Assembly: GCA_012184525.1 (NCBI GenBank)
Contig: WOFQ01000030.1
Coordinates: forward strand, 354,878-418,877
Direction: 5' to 3'
DNA length: 64,000 nt
DNA from: Xenoacremonium recifei
Lineage: Eukaryota > Ascomycota > Sordariomycetes > Hypocreales > Nectriaceae
Below the pieces are notes generated by a model. It was not told the DNA's origin. It did not search any database and was given only the letters and a program-made list of their open reading frames with translations. Shown here piece by piece: positions 12,280 to 22,536 of the stretch. Positions within the stretch are counted from its first letter, which is position 1; every line of letters begins with the position of its first letter. Both the position numbers and the translations under genes were made by a program.

Positions 12280-12801
12280 ATGCGGTCCATACTCCTCACT
12301 CTCACGGTTGCTTCATTCACCTTTGCCCAAGATTTCTCAGGTCAGCCTGAGTGTGCGGTACTGATCCATGATTCTGGTTGTAAGCATCAATTTCTCATTC
12401 ATTGCCTTTAGATCTCATGTTGGGAAGATGCCATCCCTGAGGTTGGGTGTTCTCTAACCGATACCTCGTGCCAATGCTCCTCTTCCAATCGTGAAAAACT
12501 CTCAAGCCTGGCTAGCGAGTGTTTGTTCAAAGAGTGTGGTGTTGGAGATACAATCAAGGCACAAAGTGCCGCAGCGTCTGTCTGCGCGTTCGCAAGTAGT
12601 ATCGATTTGGCCCAGACCAACTCACAAACTACTTCCATTTCCGCCTCCACAGCCACAACGACAACGACAGAGGTTGTTATTACTGGACACTCAAGCACGC
12701 TCACACCAACAGGCCTAGAAAGCACAACAGCCGAAAATACGGCATTACACCTTTGCCTTAGAGTCTGGCCAGCGGTATTGGCGGTTGCAGCCTTGATATA
12801 A
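12280..12801 (+). CDS. CFEM-domain secreted, probably GPI-anchored protein
   Basis: A small fungal cell-surface protein of the CFEM family; members bind haem or act in adhesion and host interaction. Exons 12280-12357 and 12412-12801 (155 residues). Residues 1-17 form a signal peptide ending near FTFAQ. The CFEM domain follows: eight cysteines in the pattern PEC, SCW, GCS, TSC, QC, SEC, KEC and SVC, including CWEDAIPEVGC. An Asp of the haem-ligating type is seen at TDTSC. A Ser/Thr-rich stretch with a poly-Thr run leads to a hydrophobic C-terminus (LCLRVWPAVLAVAALI) that fits a GPI-anchor signal. The intron donor is GTACTG; a rival GTAAGC at 12380 does not restore the first cysteine spacing. 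Confidence 0.87.
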
Positions 12802-13795
12802 ACAATACGTATGTAGTCTTGGACAACATGAAGGTTTCTTGAAATAGTAAACCTTGTCTTAACCTCTGCTTTACTTCTGCATGAAAGCTCTTTAAAAAAC
12901 TTACTTCGAGGGATTGCTTCGTTCTAGCCCTGCAATCCTATCTGTTTAATATGAGTTATAAAATTCTCCTGGGAACCAGAAGCCCAGTGCCAGCAGAGTT
13001 GGCGACATATTGAACAGTACCGTCGCGATCTGAGAAGTAATATTGAACCAGATCGGCCAAGGAATAGATCATTTGGGTCGTCACGGGAGAGCAACAACAC
13101 GTTCAGGTCGCAACGGTGCTTCGAGGAAGTATCAACTGCGGTGCGCTCACTACTCAGTGACTAATAACATATTACTGAGGGGTTAGACTCTGATTAATAT
13201 TACTAAAAGATCAAGAGTTGAAAATTTGCGTGAGAGATAGGACTTTAACTTGTTGAGATAAGTATTGGATTGAGACATAGAGACATAGACTAACATAGTA
13301 GTGACGGACACTTTAAGGACCTTTTCGAGATAAGCATTAACAGTTTCTGCTTTTCGGGAAGTGGGGGAGTGGGGGAAGTACACCAGCAGGTTAAAAGAAA
13401 GCGCAGTATTCTGTTCCAGCCTCAGAAGCATAGACTAAGAAGATGAATTGGCTGGGAATTGTCGTCGGATCACGTTCCGATCATTCCCCCGAGGAGCTCC
13501 ATGGGTTGTGAGTGAAGAGGCGCACCTTTGCTACGGCACTAGAAAACGTTACTTCCCGTCAACACGTATGATAATACAAAACGTGGTTGATATGCGGGGG
13601 AATCCGGGGTTCTGTATCGTGCTGGGCAATCATGGCGGAGCTATCGGCAAGGTCCCGATGTTACCCCGTTTTCAACTACTCAACTACCTGGCCTCCCTCA
13701 CTCGCCCACTCGCAGTGAAATCCCTCGTACTAAGCAGATTCTTCTAGTCAAATTGATCATTAATTCGAAGCTATATCATATCTATACTATCTAGA
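12802..13795. other. Gene-less region between CFEM gene and cleavage oxygenase
   Basis: About 1 kb with no recognised gene or RNA. An open frame at 13448-13747 has no family features. The final part is the promoter of the cleavage oxygenase. Confidence 0.4.
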
Positions 13796-15641
13796 ATGGC
13801 TGGTCACTTTCGCGGTATCTCATCCCATGCCAGTAAGGCCTTCCCTCCTAACCCTCAATTTTCGGGGTTTATGAAGCCCTGCCGCTTCGAAGGCGAGATC
13901 CGATATCTTGAAATTGAGGGCGATCTGCCCGAAGACCTAGATGGAACGTTTTATCGTGTTATGCCAGACCCCCAGTTTTCTCCATTTGTTGAGAACGATC
14001 CGGTATGTGTGTGTTTACTAGTGAGAGAAATGCGGCAACGGTGTCAATCAGGACATCATTGGCATAGCCTCAAATGAAACCCACACGCCTAACTTCTTAT
14101 ATGCCAGTGGTTCAACGGTGATGGAAACATCAGTGCTTTCCGCTTCGTCAAAGGACAAGTCCACCTCCAGCAGAGGTATGTCCACACAGAGAAGTTTCTG
14201 AAAGAAAGAGAAGCGCAGCGCGCTCTTGCTGGTAAGAACCCGGATTCATCAATAGCAAGTAACCGTCGACAGAAATAACTGTGTTCCACCGTGCAGGAAA
14301 ATATAGAAATAAGTACACCGATGTCGTCGAGTTCAAGGTCCGCACGACCGCCAATACCAACATCTTCTACTTCAACAAAGTATTACTCGCAATAAAGGAA
14401 GATGCACCGCCATTTGCAATGGATCCCGTCACACTGGATACTATTGGCCTCTGCGACTTCAATGGACAATTGCCTAGTCTCACATTCACAGCTCATCCGA
14501 AACTGGATCCTGAGACTGGGGAGCTGGTCTGCTTCGGGTATGAAGCTAGGGGCGACGGGACCCCGGATGTATGCTATTACAACATCAGGGCTGATGGCAA
14601 GTTCACACAAGTTGTATGGCTGGTCGCCCCTGTCGTCGGGTTGATGCACGATTTTGCTGTCACTGAGAACTGGGTGAGTACATTCCTCATGAGTAATTGT
14701 ACTTCATCACTGACACAGTCCACCCAAGGTCCTGTTCCCTATCATTCCTCAAATTTGCGATATCGACAGGCTCAAACAAGGCGGCGAGCATTGGCAATGG
14801 GACCCAAATGTGCCATTTTATGTCGGTGTCATGCCCCGACGAGGCGCTAATGGAGACGATGTGAAGGTAAGACAGTATCGCCCAGGTTTACATGCCATTA
14901 CCAAGTTCCGAAAATCGATGGTACCACTGCTCAAGGTTTTCGAAGCACTAGGCTAATCTGACTCGCAAATTGTAGTGGTTCAAAGCTCAAAATGCTTTCC
15001 CTGGCCACACGACAAACGCTTATGAAGATGCAGACGGAAAGATTGTCTTTGACCTCCCCCTCACAGATAAAAATGTCTTCTTCTGGTGGCCGGATGCCGA
15101 TGGAAATGCACCAGAGTCTCATGATATTCATGCCAAGTACGTGCGCTTCACCGTGGACCCAATGGCGACCGACCTCAATCTGCCATCACCCCAAGTCATC
15201 CTCGACTGTGACATGGAGTTCCCAAGGATTGACGATCGCGTGTCAATGAAGCAGCACCGTCATAGCTTCTTTGACATGATGGATCCACGGCTGGGCACAG
15301 ACTTCGCTGCAATCCAACCAGTCCTTGGCGGTGGGCACCCTTTGTACAATTCTATTGGCCACCTTGACCACCAGACCGGAAAGTTCGAGGTTTACTTTGC
15401 CGGCAAAACTCATCTCGTTCAAGAGCCTGTATTTGTCCCTCGATCCGACATTGCTCTAGAAGGAGACGGTTATATCATTGTGCTAGTTAACAACTATAGT
15501 ACGATGTCTAGCGAGTTGCATATCATAGATAGTGAGAGTTTCTCAACCGCACGAGCAACAGTGAAGCTCAATATCAGGCTCAGGGCGGGTCTGCATGGAA
15601 ACTGGGTAGATGCTAGAGAGTTGAACCCTCAAATTGCCTAA
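13796..15641 (+). CDS. Carotenoid cleavage oxygenase family (lignostilbene dioxygenase-like)
   Basis: A non-haem iron(II) dioxygenase of the RPE65/CCO family that splits conjugated C=C bonds of carotenoids, stilbenes or lignostilbenes. Five exons: 13796-14002, 14108-14231, 14297-14673, 14729-14866 and 14976-15641 (503 residues). The four iron-binding histidines are visible in their usual settings: FTAHPK, GLMHDFAVTE, PGHTTNAYED and, near the C-terminus, GLHGNW. The N-terminus has DLDGTFYRVMPDPQF and WFNGDGNI. The acceptor of the third intron (ccaag at 14724-14728) is unusual, but it alone gives ENWVLFPIIP, as in relatives. No signal peptide, so cytosolic. It is convergent with an intradiol ring-cleavage dioxygenase, which suggests aromatic (stilbene-type) catabolism rather than carotenoid metabolism; that is inference from context. 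Confidence 0.92.
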
Positions 15642-16235
15642 GGGTCCAGAGACTATTAAGATCTTGCGCGAATGATGCATCCAGGATACAATGACACTGT
15701 CCATGAGGCTGGAATATTGGTTGTTGACAGATAAAACCTCCCCTCTCCTATGGCAGTATTTTTTTTCTTTAGTAAAAGCACCGATATGATTTTGAGTACT
15801 ATTTTAGTCGATATATTATATCCGTCATTCCACGCAGACTTGTAGTATGATTCTGTGAACGTTCCCTACCGGAGAGGATACTCTGGTTAGACCCTGATAG
15901 TGTGGAAATCATTTCATAAGGTTGATAGAAATATGTCGCAAGAAGATGCCGCTAATATACTTAGGGGTCATACGAACAGCACCGTAAAAGTATTGGATCA
16001 CAAGATCAATATTTAGACATTCATTTTCCCCAATCAGTGATATTTAATCTCTGAATTTCCCCCAAAGCCACAAAAACGCAAACCCAATCAAATTAACACT
16101 GAAAAGTTGAGCTATCGAGAGCTCTACAAACGTAGTTTAGTGGCCAAAAATTCAACATACGACAGATGAGTCAAACGCCATTTATAGTTTCAGTTGCAGG
16201 CCTATTCAAGCAACGGGCTATCATCAAACGTAGCA
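15642..16235. other. Intergenic region between convergent dioxygenases
   Basis: About 600 bases of moderately AT-rich DNA holding the 3' untranslated ends of two convergent genes. No gene or RNA recognised. Confidence 0.5.
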
Positions 16236-17272
16236 TCAAAACTTATTTTGGTTTGCATTCTCCATCAACATGGTCGAATCTGGCCTGTACTTCTTTGAGA
16301 CCAAACGCACATTGTATTCAACGTCTAGAATGGCGCCGTTAGGCTCATCCTTGACAGGCTTGAAGTCCAGAAGCAGGTCGTCCTTGACCGCACAGGCAGT
16401 GTCTGTTTCCAGATATGGATCGTCTCTGGGGTACAGCTGGGCAGTCACACCAATATATTCGGGGTGGGTAACCATCATATGAATGTGCGCGGGCCTATAA
16501 GGGTGGCGCCCCATTATCTTGAGCAGTTCCGCCGATGGGCCAGAGGTGTCAATGGCATACTCGGTCGGCTTGAGGCAGTAGAATCGGAACTTCCCCTCCT
16601 CATCAGTACGGAACTTGCCTCGGAGGTTGTGGCGGGTCTGGTTCTCGGGGTCAAATACGTCGTATTTGCCGTTGGTGCTAGCTTGCCACATATCGAAGAC
16701 GGCGTTGGGGATGCCTTTACCGGTGTCGACGTCCCTGATGACGCCGTGGAAATACGTGAGCTGGCCATCAGCGGGCATGTTCTGAACCACACTAGCACCG
16801 AGATCTCGGAAGGGAGTCTCGGGAGACCAAAAAGGCCCGAGAATGGTGGAGGATGTGGGAGTGCGGCCTTCGTCAGTGACTATCTTGTGATTAATCTCGT
16901 CAACAAGACTGCAGAAGTAGTCAGTAATCGGATCAGCTCCTGGGAAAGTAGGAGGGAGAGGAGGATATTCAAGGCATTAAGACTTGAATGGACTACTTAC
17001 GATTCGATGCCCAGAATATCACACACTCTCCACGTCTCATTGCGGTTCTTTTGATAGGCTTGGCCGAGAGAGTTGATGTAGTTTACACCCAGGACCCATT
17101 CGTCTTGCTTGAGCTCGACTTCTCGGCAAAAGTCGTGCATATGCTTTATCAATGAGCTGAGAATCTCCCTGTGTCGGGGTTTTGTGTCAGGGCTCATGAG
17201 TCCAATAACATGTTGTGTGAAATGCGGATCGAATTTGCTGGTGCTGGCACCGTTGGTACCACTGGAAGCCAT
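16236..17272 (-). CDS. Intradiol ring-cleavage dioxygenase (hydroxyquinol/catechol 1,2-dioxygenase type)
   Basis: A non-haem iron(III) dioxygenase that opens catechol or hydroxyquinol rings between the two hydroxyls, giving muconate or maleylacetate for the 3-oxoadipate route. Exons 17272-17001 and 16908-16236 (314 residues). The N-terminal helical domain (residues 20-120) includes NETWRVCDILGIESLVDEI, followed by STILGPFW, which starts the catalytic beta-sandwich. Iron ligands are the Tyr of NGKYDVF and the Tyr and two His of HPYRPAHIH. DMWQASTNGKYD is the expected substrate-loop region. An upstream in-frame extension to 17356 lacks conservation, so the MASSG start is preferred. Hydroxyquinol specificity is favoured from the overall fungal-type layout but is not proven. 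Convergent with the cleavage oxygenase. Confidence 0.92.
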
Positions 17273-18652
17273 GGCGCAGACTGGGTTGCTATCACGAGTG
17301 GAAAGAAGACAATTGAACGCAGGGTATATTCGCCAAAGGAAACTTCGATTTCTCAATAAGAAGAGTTGGAATAAAAACTTGCTGGTTTGGTTCCTCGAAA
17401 CGCCAACCGGAGTGGGAGAGAATAGAAGTTAAATATCAACACCAGACACTAGAGCCGCGGGGGAAACCGACGACAGTCGTACGCTCGCACCGTACGATGT
17501 TTAAGACGGCAACAGAGGTCGGCAGTCACGGAAATTGTCGCGCCAAAAGCATGGAAAGCGAGCAGGCAGACATACCCTCGCCCGGGTAAGAATATTTCCC
17601 TCTCGGAAGCAATTCCTGGATGCGGGGTTGGCCCACAGGATGCGAGTCACGATCCACTCCCTCGCTACGACCTAGCCTCGAAGCAGGAAGCGCATCGGGA
17701 GACGCAGCCAATGATCTGGGCTACTTTGCAATAGTCCTGGAGCTACTTGGGATCGCTTCTGCGCCTTTGTCTAGCCGACTCCAACTGCCGCCCCCTGGTC
17801 AGACAGAGTGGTCCCGAGCCGAAGGATTAGACAGGGACCGTTCGGCGGCTGGGACCGGCATGGGGAATCGACAAGAATCTTGCGCGGCTACTCTGGGCTT
17901 CCCACGCGACACCGAAATGACAACCAAATAAGATGCACCCTGTATACCGAGACTCGGTATGAAGTGAATTTGGTTTGCAATTTTGCCCGTAATCAAATTT
18001 ATTGAACAGGCTGGGTTAGTTTAGGGTAAGCATGGCCAACGATTCCATGAAACGCTTACCCCTGGGAACGCCTCAGCAGAGTTAGGCCCAACACTAATAT
18101 CCAAAGAATACTTAATAAATTATATGAAATGTTGATGCGACAGGACGGTCCATTACTGTTGTTCTTGACCTACCTTCTGGGCAAGCTCGCTTCCCTAGAC
18201 TAATCTACCCCCAATCTAATTCTAAGAGAAATCTTTTCTTAGTGCAACATAGCAAGTGAACCTGAGCCTCAGTCCATTGGTAACATGAGTATGTCTAAGA
18301 ATGAGTCAGTAAAAGGTAACTTGATTATTCTGTCGTGTGGTTTCGTTTGACGTGCGTTCAATGCCCAAGCCTGTTGGAGTACTTCTCGTCTCAGTCCAGG
18401 GTACGTCTCTATCAACGACAGATCAGATGACTTGTAGGCATCAGAAGGTACGTTGTTCTTGAAATTGAGCGCTTCGCAGGGCCCTTCTTCGACTGAGCAT
18501 CATGAATATACACCAAACCGACGAAAAGATAGTGTGAACATGCATTCTAAGTTTTCACACTTTATAAATTAAGCATTGCCTGTGAAGTGAGTATTTAACT
18601 TAAAATCAGGAAGCATTTGTAAGAAAGTAAATTCCCAACGTGATTCTTCAAA
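17273..18652. other. Gene-less region between intradiol dioxygenase and methyltransferase
   Basis: About 1.4 kb. The first 250 bases are the promoter of the dioxygenase. The GC-rich part (17450-17940) has several chance open frames with no motif; the rest is AT-richer. No gene, RNA or repeat recognised. Confidence 0.45.
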
Positions 18653-20259
18653 CTAGGGCTTCCGGCCGTAGACCACGCGCTGGTGATAGTACGGATGGTA
18701 CTTGCGTGAGCGGATCTCGCGTCTGAGCTGGGCGCAATAAACGGAGACTTGCTCCTTCTCCCAGCCTAGGACGGTGCTGGCCATGTAAAGCACGTAGCCC
18801 TCAATATCCTGCTCCAGGGCCAGCTGAGAGAACTGGCCAATGTTCTCAAGCCGCGGGTCTTTGGCCCAACCACCGAGTGGGATCTGTAAATTACGGTGTC
18901 AATATACTATGGCCTGAAGGGGACTAACACACCGCTTGCCTTAAGGTCCTTGACCTGGATGTCAACAAAGCCAGCCGCCTCGAGACTTTTCCGCTACAGA
19001 TCATCTTCAACGATACTGAAAGGTCGTCCAATTTTCTTGCCTCCTTCAATGAAGAACTTTCCCCACTCGTTCATGGCACTCGACTCAGTGACTGTGCCAT
19101 CGTCGCTCTGCATAATCATGGACGGCTCGTAGCTCTCAACCCAGCCGCCAGACTTGCAAACCTTGAAGGCCTCACTAAGTAGAGCCGTCCAGTCGACAAT
19201 GCTTCCAAGCAGATAGCGGAGATGGACGAAATCGAAGGTGTCAGGTTTAAAGGTCCACTCCTGCGAACAGTCTTCGATGAGGCTAGTGGGGCAAGATTAA
19301 TTGCTGGAGCTCAATACTACAGTGAGAAGGCCTACAATGATAGATTTGGAGGCACCCAGTAGGTTTGGATGGGAGAGATATCGGTTCCGACTACCTCAAC
19401 CCCAGGATGCGCATCTGCAAAGTCCCTAGAGTTCCATGGTTAGTTTCTGCCCATAAGGTTATAAAAGGGCTGGATTACACTGCCCAGAGGCCTGGGGCGA
19501 GGATGAGTTAGCTGATTGATCGCCAGGGTCTGGGATGGGTGATCCCTTACCCGTCCCAGTTCCAACATCAAGAACTCGCTGGAGTTAGTTAGCAGGCTCA
19601 TTCTATCTCAAGTAGGGAAGGCTGGCAAGCGAACGGTGATGTTATCGCCTATAGGGGCGAGGAATAGCTCGTCCTCGAGGGCGAGAAGCAGCAGATGGTG
19701 GCTATAGGAAACGAATTAGCACAGGCGGCATTCCACTAAGGAGTCCATGGGTCGTACTTGATGTCCATCGATTCATTCTGCTGATCATCATTAGAAAGCC
19801 TTTGGTGGGTTAGTCGAGAACTCGAGGCATGAGGCATGAACTTGCCAGTATTGTGTATTGCCTCTTTCTGAATGATAAGTCCTTCCGTTGATTGTGCGAT
19901 AGTCCAGGATGCTTGCGGTTAGTGATTCAGTGGAGTTCGCAATAGAGCTCTCGAGCGTGGAGTCGGCGTCATCGTCGTCAGGAGGCGCTGCCTGTCGAGA
20001 CGAAGTTAGACTGGTTCACAAAGTCCGTGGGAGTGCAGCAGCGCCGTACCTCCTCGAGATCGGCCCAGTGCTGTGCAGAATGAAACTGCAGCGGCTGGGA
20101 CTGCTCCGCCGACACGCCCGAAGCTGGCGATTTGGGCGATTTGGGCGATTGAGATTTGACGCGAGGTGGGGAGATGTGTCTCCCTAGGGTAGCGGGTGGT
20201 GTTCCCGTCTCGACGCCAGCGCCGGCCCTCTTGGGCGACGAGGCTGGATCCTCCGACAT
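18653..20259 (-). pseudogene. LaeA-like SAM-dependent methyltransferase with one in-frame amber codon
   Basis: A class I methyltransferase of the fungal LaeA-like group. Nine exons: 20259-20050, 19991-19846, 19799-19758, 19701-19635, 19578-19551, 19491-19479, 19425-19336, 19282-18940 and 18883-18653 (389 codons). Seen in order: Ser/Pro-rich N-terminus with a KSPKSP repeat, YRTINGRTYH, SAM-motif LDVGTGTG, FADAHPGVEVVGTDIS, FDFVHLRYLLGS, IPLGGWAKDPR and a final VVYGRKP. Codon 295 (18996-18994) is TAG where relatives usually carry Gln before RKSLEAAGF, consistent with one C-to-T change. It would remove the last 95 residues. Two introns begin with GC instead of GT (at 19845 and 18939), and exon six is only 13 bases. 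The rest is undamaged, so the lesion looks recent, or the call is a sequencing error. Confidence 0.85.
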
Positions 20260-20990
20260 GTTGATGGGTCCGGCAAGTCCTTGTCGTCGACAGATACGCA
20301 AAACTAAAGATGCGGAGTTCAGAGTTGAGGTTCTCCGCAGCAAGAGATGCGGGATTTGCGGTGTTGGTACGGAGTACTCCGTACGAGTGGAGGAGATGTT
20401 TCGTCCCCCTGCAGTGGTGAGTGGACGACAGGGCAAGATCCTGGCATACAACCCAGTCCTGACAAAGTAGCAGCTCGGTTTGATGCCTGAGGCATGAGTA
20501 TTTCTTACAGACCCTTTTGTTACCAGTACGTTGAAGTTTCAAGTATCAACAATATTATTTATTTTAGTAATATAATAGTACTGCTTATTATTATTATAAC
20601 TCAGCCTATAATTTGCGTACTCATTTAATTGAACTCTATTGTGAATTATTGATAGCTACTTAGAACAAGGGTACAAATTTATAATTCATCAAGGGTAACC
20701 TGATTGTCAACGCTGAACCTGGCTTAACCTAATAGATAAAGAGTAGCACGTGTAACTTAACCAAGCTAGGAGGGTCTATATACATTGACATTGACTATTC
20801 TCTTAGATGCAGGTCATATAAGAGTTAATGCAATTATCATATTAATCCTAACAGCGCATTGCTGGCAAAGCCGTTGCAAAGCCTCTCATATTACCAGCGA
20901 GTTCACTCCTCCTCAGCTGCTAAATATGATGTTTTCACATAATTCACATGAAGGAAATAGCAACAACAACCACTATTTGCCACTAAGAAA
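20260..20990. other. Promoter of methyltransferase and AT-rich spacer
   Basis: About 730 bases. 20260-20530 carries the methyltransferase leader; 20540-20770 is AT-rich with TTATTATTATT-like runs. No gene seen. The end holds the 3' flank of SDR1. Confidence 0.45.
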
Positions 20991-22036
20991 CTATTTTGCA
21001 AGCCTATCCAGCCTTATTGATGCCGCCATCTGAGCCATCTCAGTATTGTATTTCCCATACCACGATTCCTGAGTGTCCAAGATACTCTGTTCAACTTCAG
21101 TGTATCTACCCCCGATAATGGTTAGGGCTTTACCATTCATTGACTTATTATTAGCCAAGTAAATTGCCCCAAGAGCGACAACCTCTGGTGTATTGACAGG
21201 AATACCCATCGACCTGAATGCAGAAGCTGCTTCAGCAGTGAAGAGACCAGATTCTGTTCCTCCTGGAGCAACAAGTCCAATATTGATATTGTCCTCTGTA
21301 ACTCGGTGACGCATTGCTCTCATTAGGCCCACCACCGCGTGCTTTGCTGTCGAGTATAGCGGGAGATTGGGTCGCTCATTATACGACGAGGTAGACCCGG
21401 TAATAACTAAGCCACCTCCTGGCGGGTTATTTTGCTTCATGTAATAAAGACTGAGCTTAGTTGCTGTATAGAATCCACATATCAACTTTCAGACTCCTTT
21501 AAATGAGGGACTGTACGCACTGTAAATTGCTCCAGTTACGCTGACATCAATCGTTTTCAAATTGGGCGGGAGTAAGCTATCCTCAGAATTGACGAGGTCC
21601 TCAAAGCAGGTGTTCTGGTCCCCAATTCCTGCGTTGGCAAAAACAAGGTCGATGCGATTATACTTATCTTTCACCTCCTTAAAAAATGTAAGTTGGCTCT
21701 CCCATTGAGTGACGTCCACTAGAAAGAACTCAATGGATCTATATTTCAGTCAGTGGTCCATTATTCTGATTTAGCCCGACGACCCACAAGCCTTGAGACT
21801 TTGCTGCATCTGCGAAGCTTCGACCGGCCTCTTGGTTCAAATCTCCAATGGCGACCGTGGCCCCGTTACGTGACATAATTTCCGCCATTGCTTTTCCGAT
21901 TCCACTCCCACCACCTATTCGCACTTTAGTCATAGGCTGTGGATTAGGTAACTGAAGGCTGTTAAATACCAGTAACAACCGCAACTTTCCCGCGAATTTT
22001 CCCCAGCTGGGCCTCTGTAATGGTAATTTCAGACAT
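20991..22036 (-). CDS. Short-chain dehydrogenase/reductase (SDR1)
   Basis: A classical SDR expected to interconvert an alcohol and a ketone with NAD(P). Exons 22036-21970, 21914-21788, 21738-21521 and 21463-20991 (294 residues). The spliced N-terminus gives VVTGGGSGIG, the cofactor loop; an Asp in AIGDLN after beta-2 favours NAD over NADP. FANAGIG is the NNAG-type motif. The catalytic set is Ser in ITGSTSS, then YSTAK with Tyr and Lys. The C-terminal part is long (about 90 residues after the active site) and typical of fungal members near 290-300 residues. Intron three is GTGCGT...ACAG and joins AIYTTKLSLYYMK. Lies 500 bases downstream of the Baeyer-Villiger gene on the same strand, suiting a step that supplies its ketone. 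Confidence 0.9.
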
Positions 22037-22536
22037 TACGGAAGTATTTTTTTCCTGTCCTCAAATCGACGATTCTTCCCCAAGAGGTGATAAACTTGAC
22101 GTCCTTGATGAAAATGATATCCAATTGCGATTTATTAAGTAGATGCATGCTAAAAAACTTCCAGATAGATATCCCGGGGCTACCGAGAGTGTCCTAGCCG
22201 ACTGATCCGAGCCTCGGATCAATAGAGGCATATGTGGGGATTGTCGGAGGTGCCCTACCATTATTTTGAAATTCGACCTTTCTTTCACGATCATGTTTCC
22301 GTGAATGGCGGTATTCATCCCATCGGATATGCTATTCCCAAGAGATTCCAAATATAGACTCTGTAAACTCCTAACCTAGGGGTTTATCAGTTCTAGCTGC
22401 ATAACACGTCTTGATATCTTTCAAAGTTGCTGGTTAAAATAAGGAGACAAATGAGATTGGTAGGGTTCTGCATGTCTCCGTGAAGAATAATTGAGAATAG
22501 CGACCTTATCGACTTAGAGTTTGGAAAATCTATCAT
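22037..22536. other. Spacer and promoter upstream of SDR1
   Basis: Holds the SDR1 promoter and the 3' end of the monooxygenase. A 19-base inverted repeat lies inside (entered separately). No gene recognised. Confidence 0.5.
22203..22221. promoter_or_regulatory. Perfect 9-base inverted repeat upstream of SDR1
   Basis: The sequence TGATCCGAG-C-CTCGGATCA is a perfect 9+1+9 palindrome, 167 bases upstream of the SDR1 start. Its core holds two inverted CCGAG halves. Zn2Cys6 proteins often bind inverted CGG-containing triplets with fixed spacing, so an operator-like role is plausible; the same half-site recurs in other promoters of the block. No binding evidence. Confidence 0.4.

Noticed and set aside
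16997..17356. Longer N-terminus for the intradiol dioxygenase from 17356
   Set aside because: The extra residues are unlike the family; the ATG at 17272 gives the usual length.
18950..18998. A short intron (GTAGCG...CCAG) removing the amber codon in the methyltransferase
   Set aside because: It would be about 40 bases and would delete the conserved RKSLEAAGFVDI segment.
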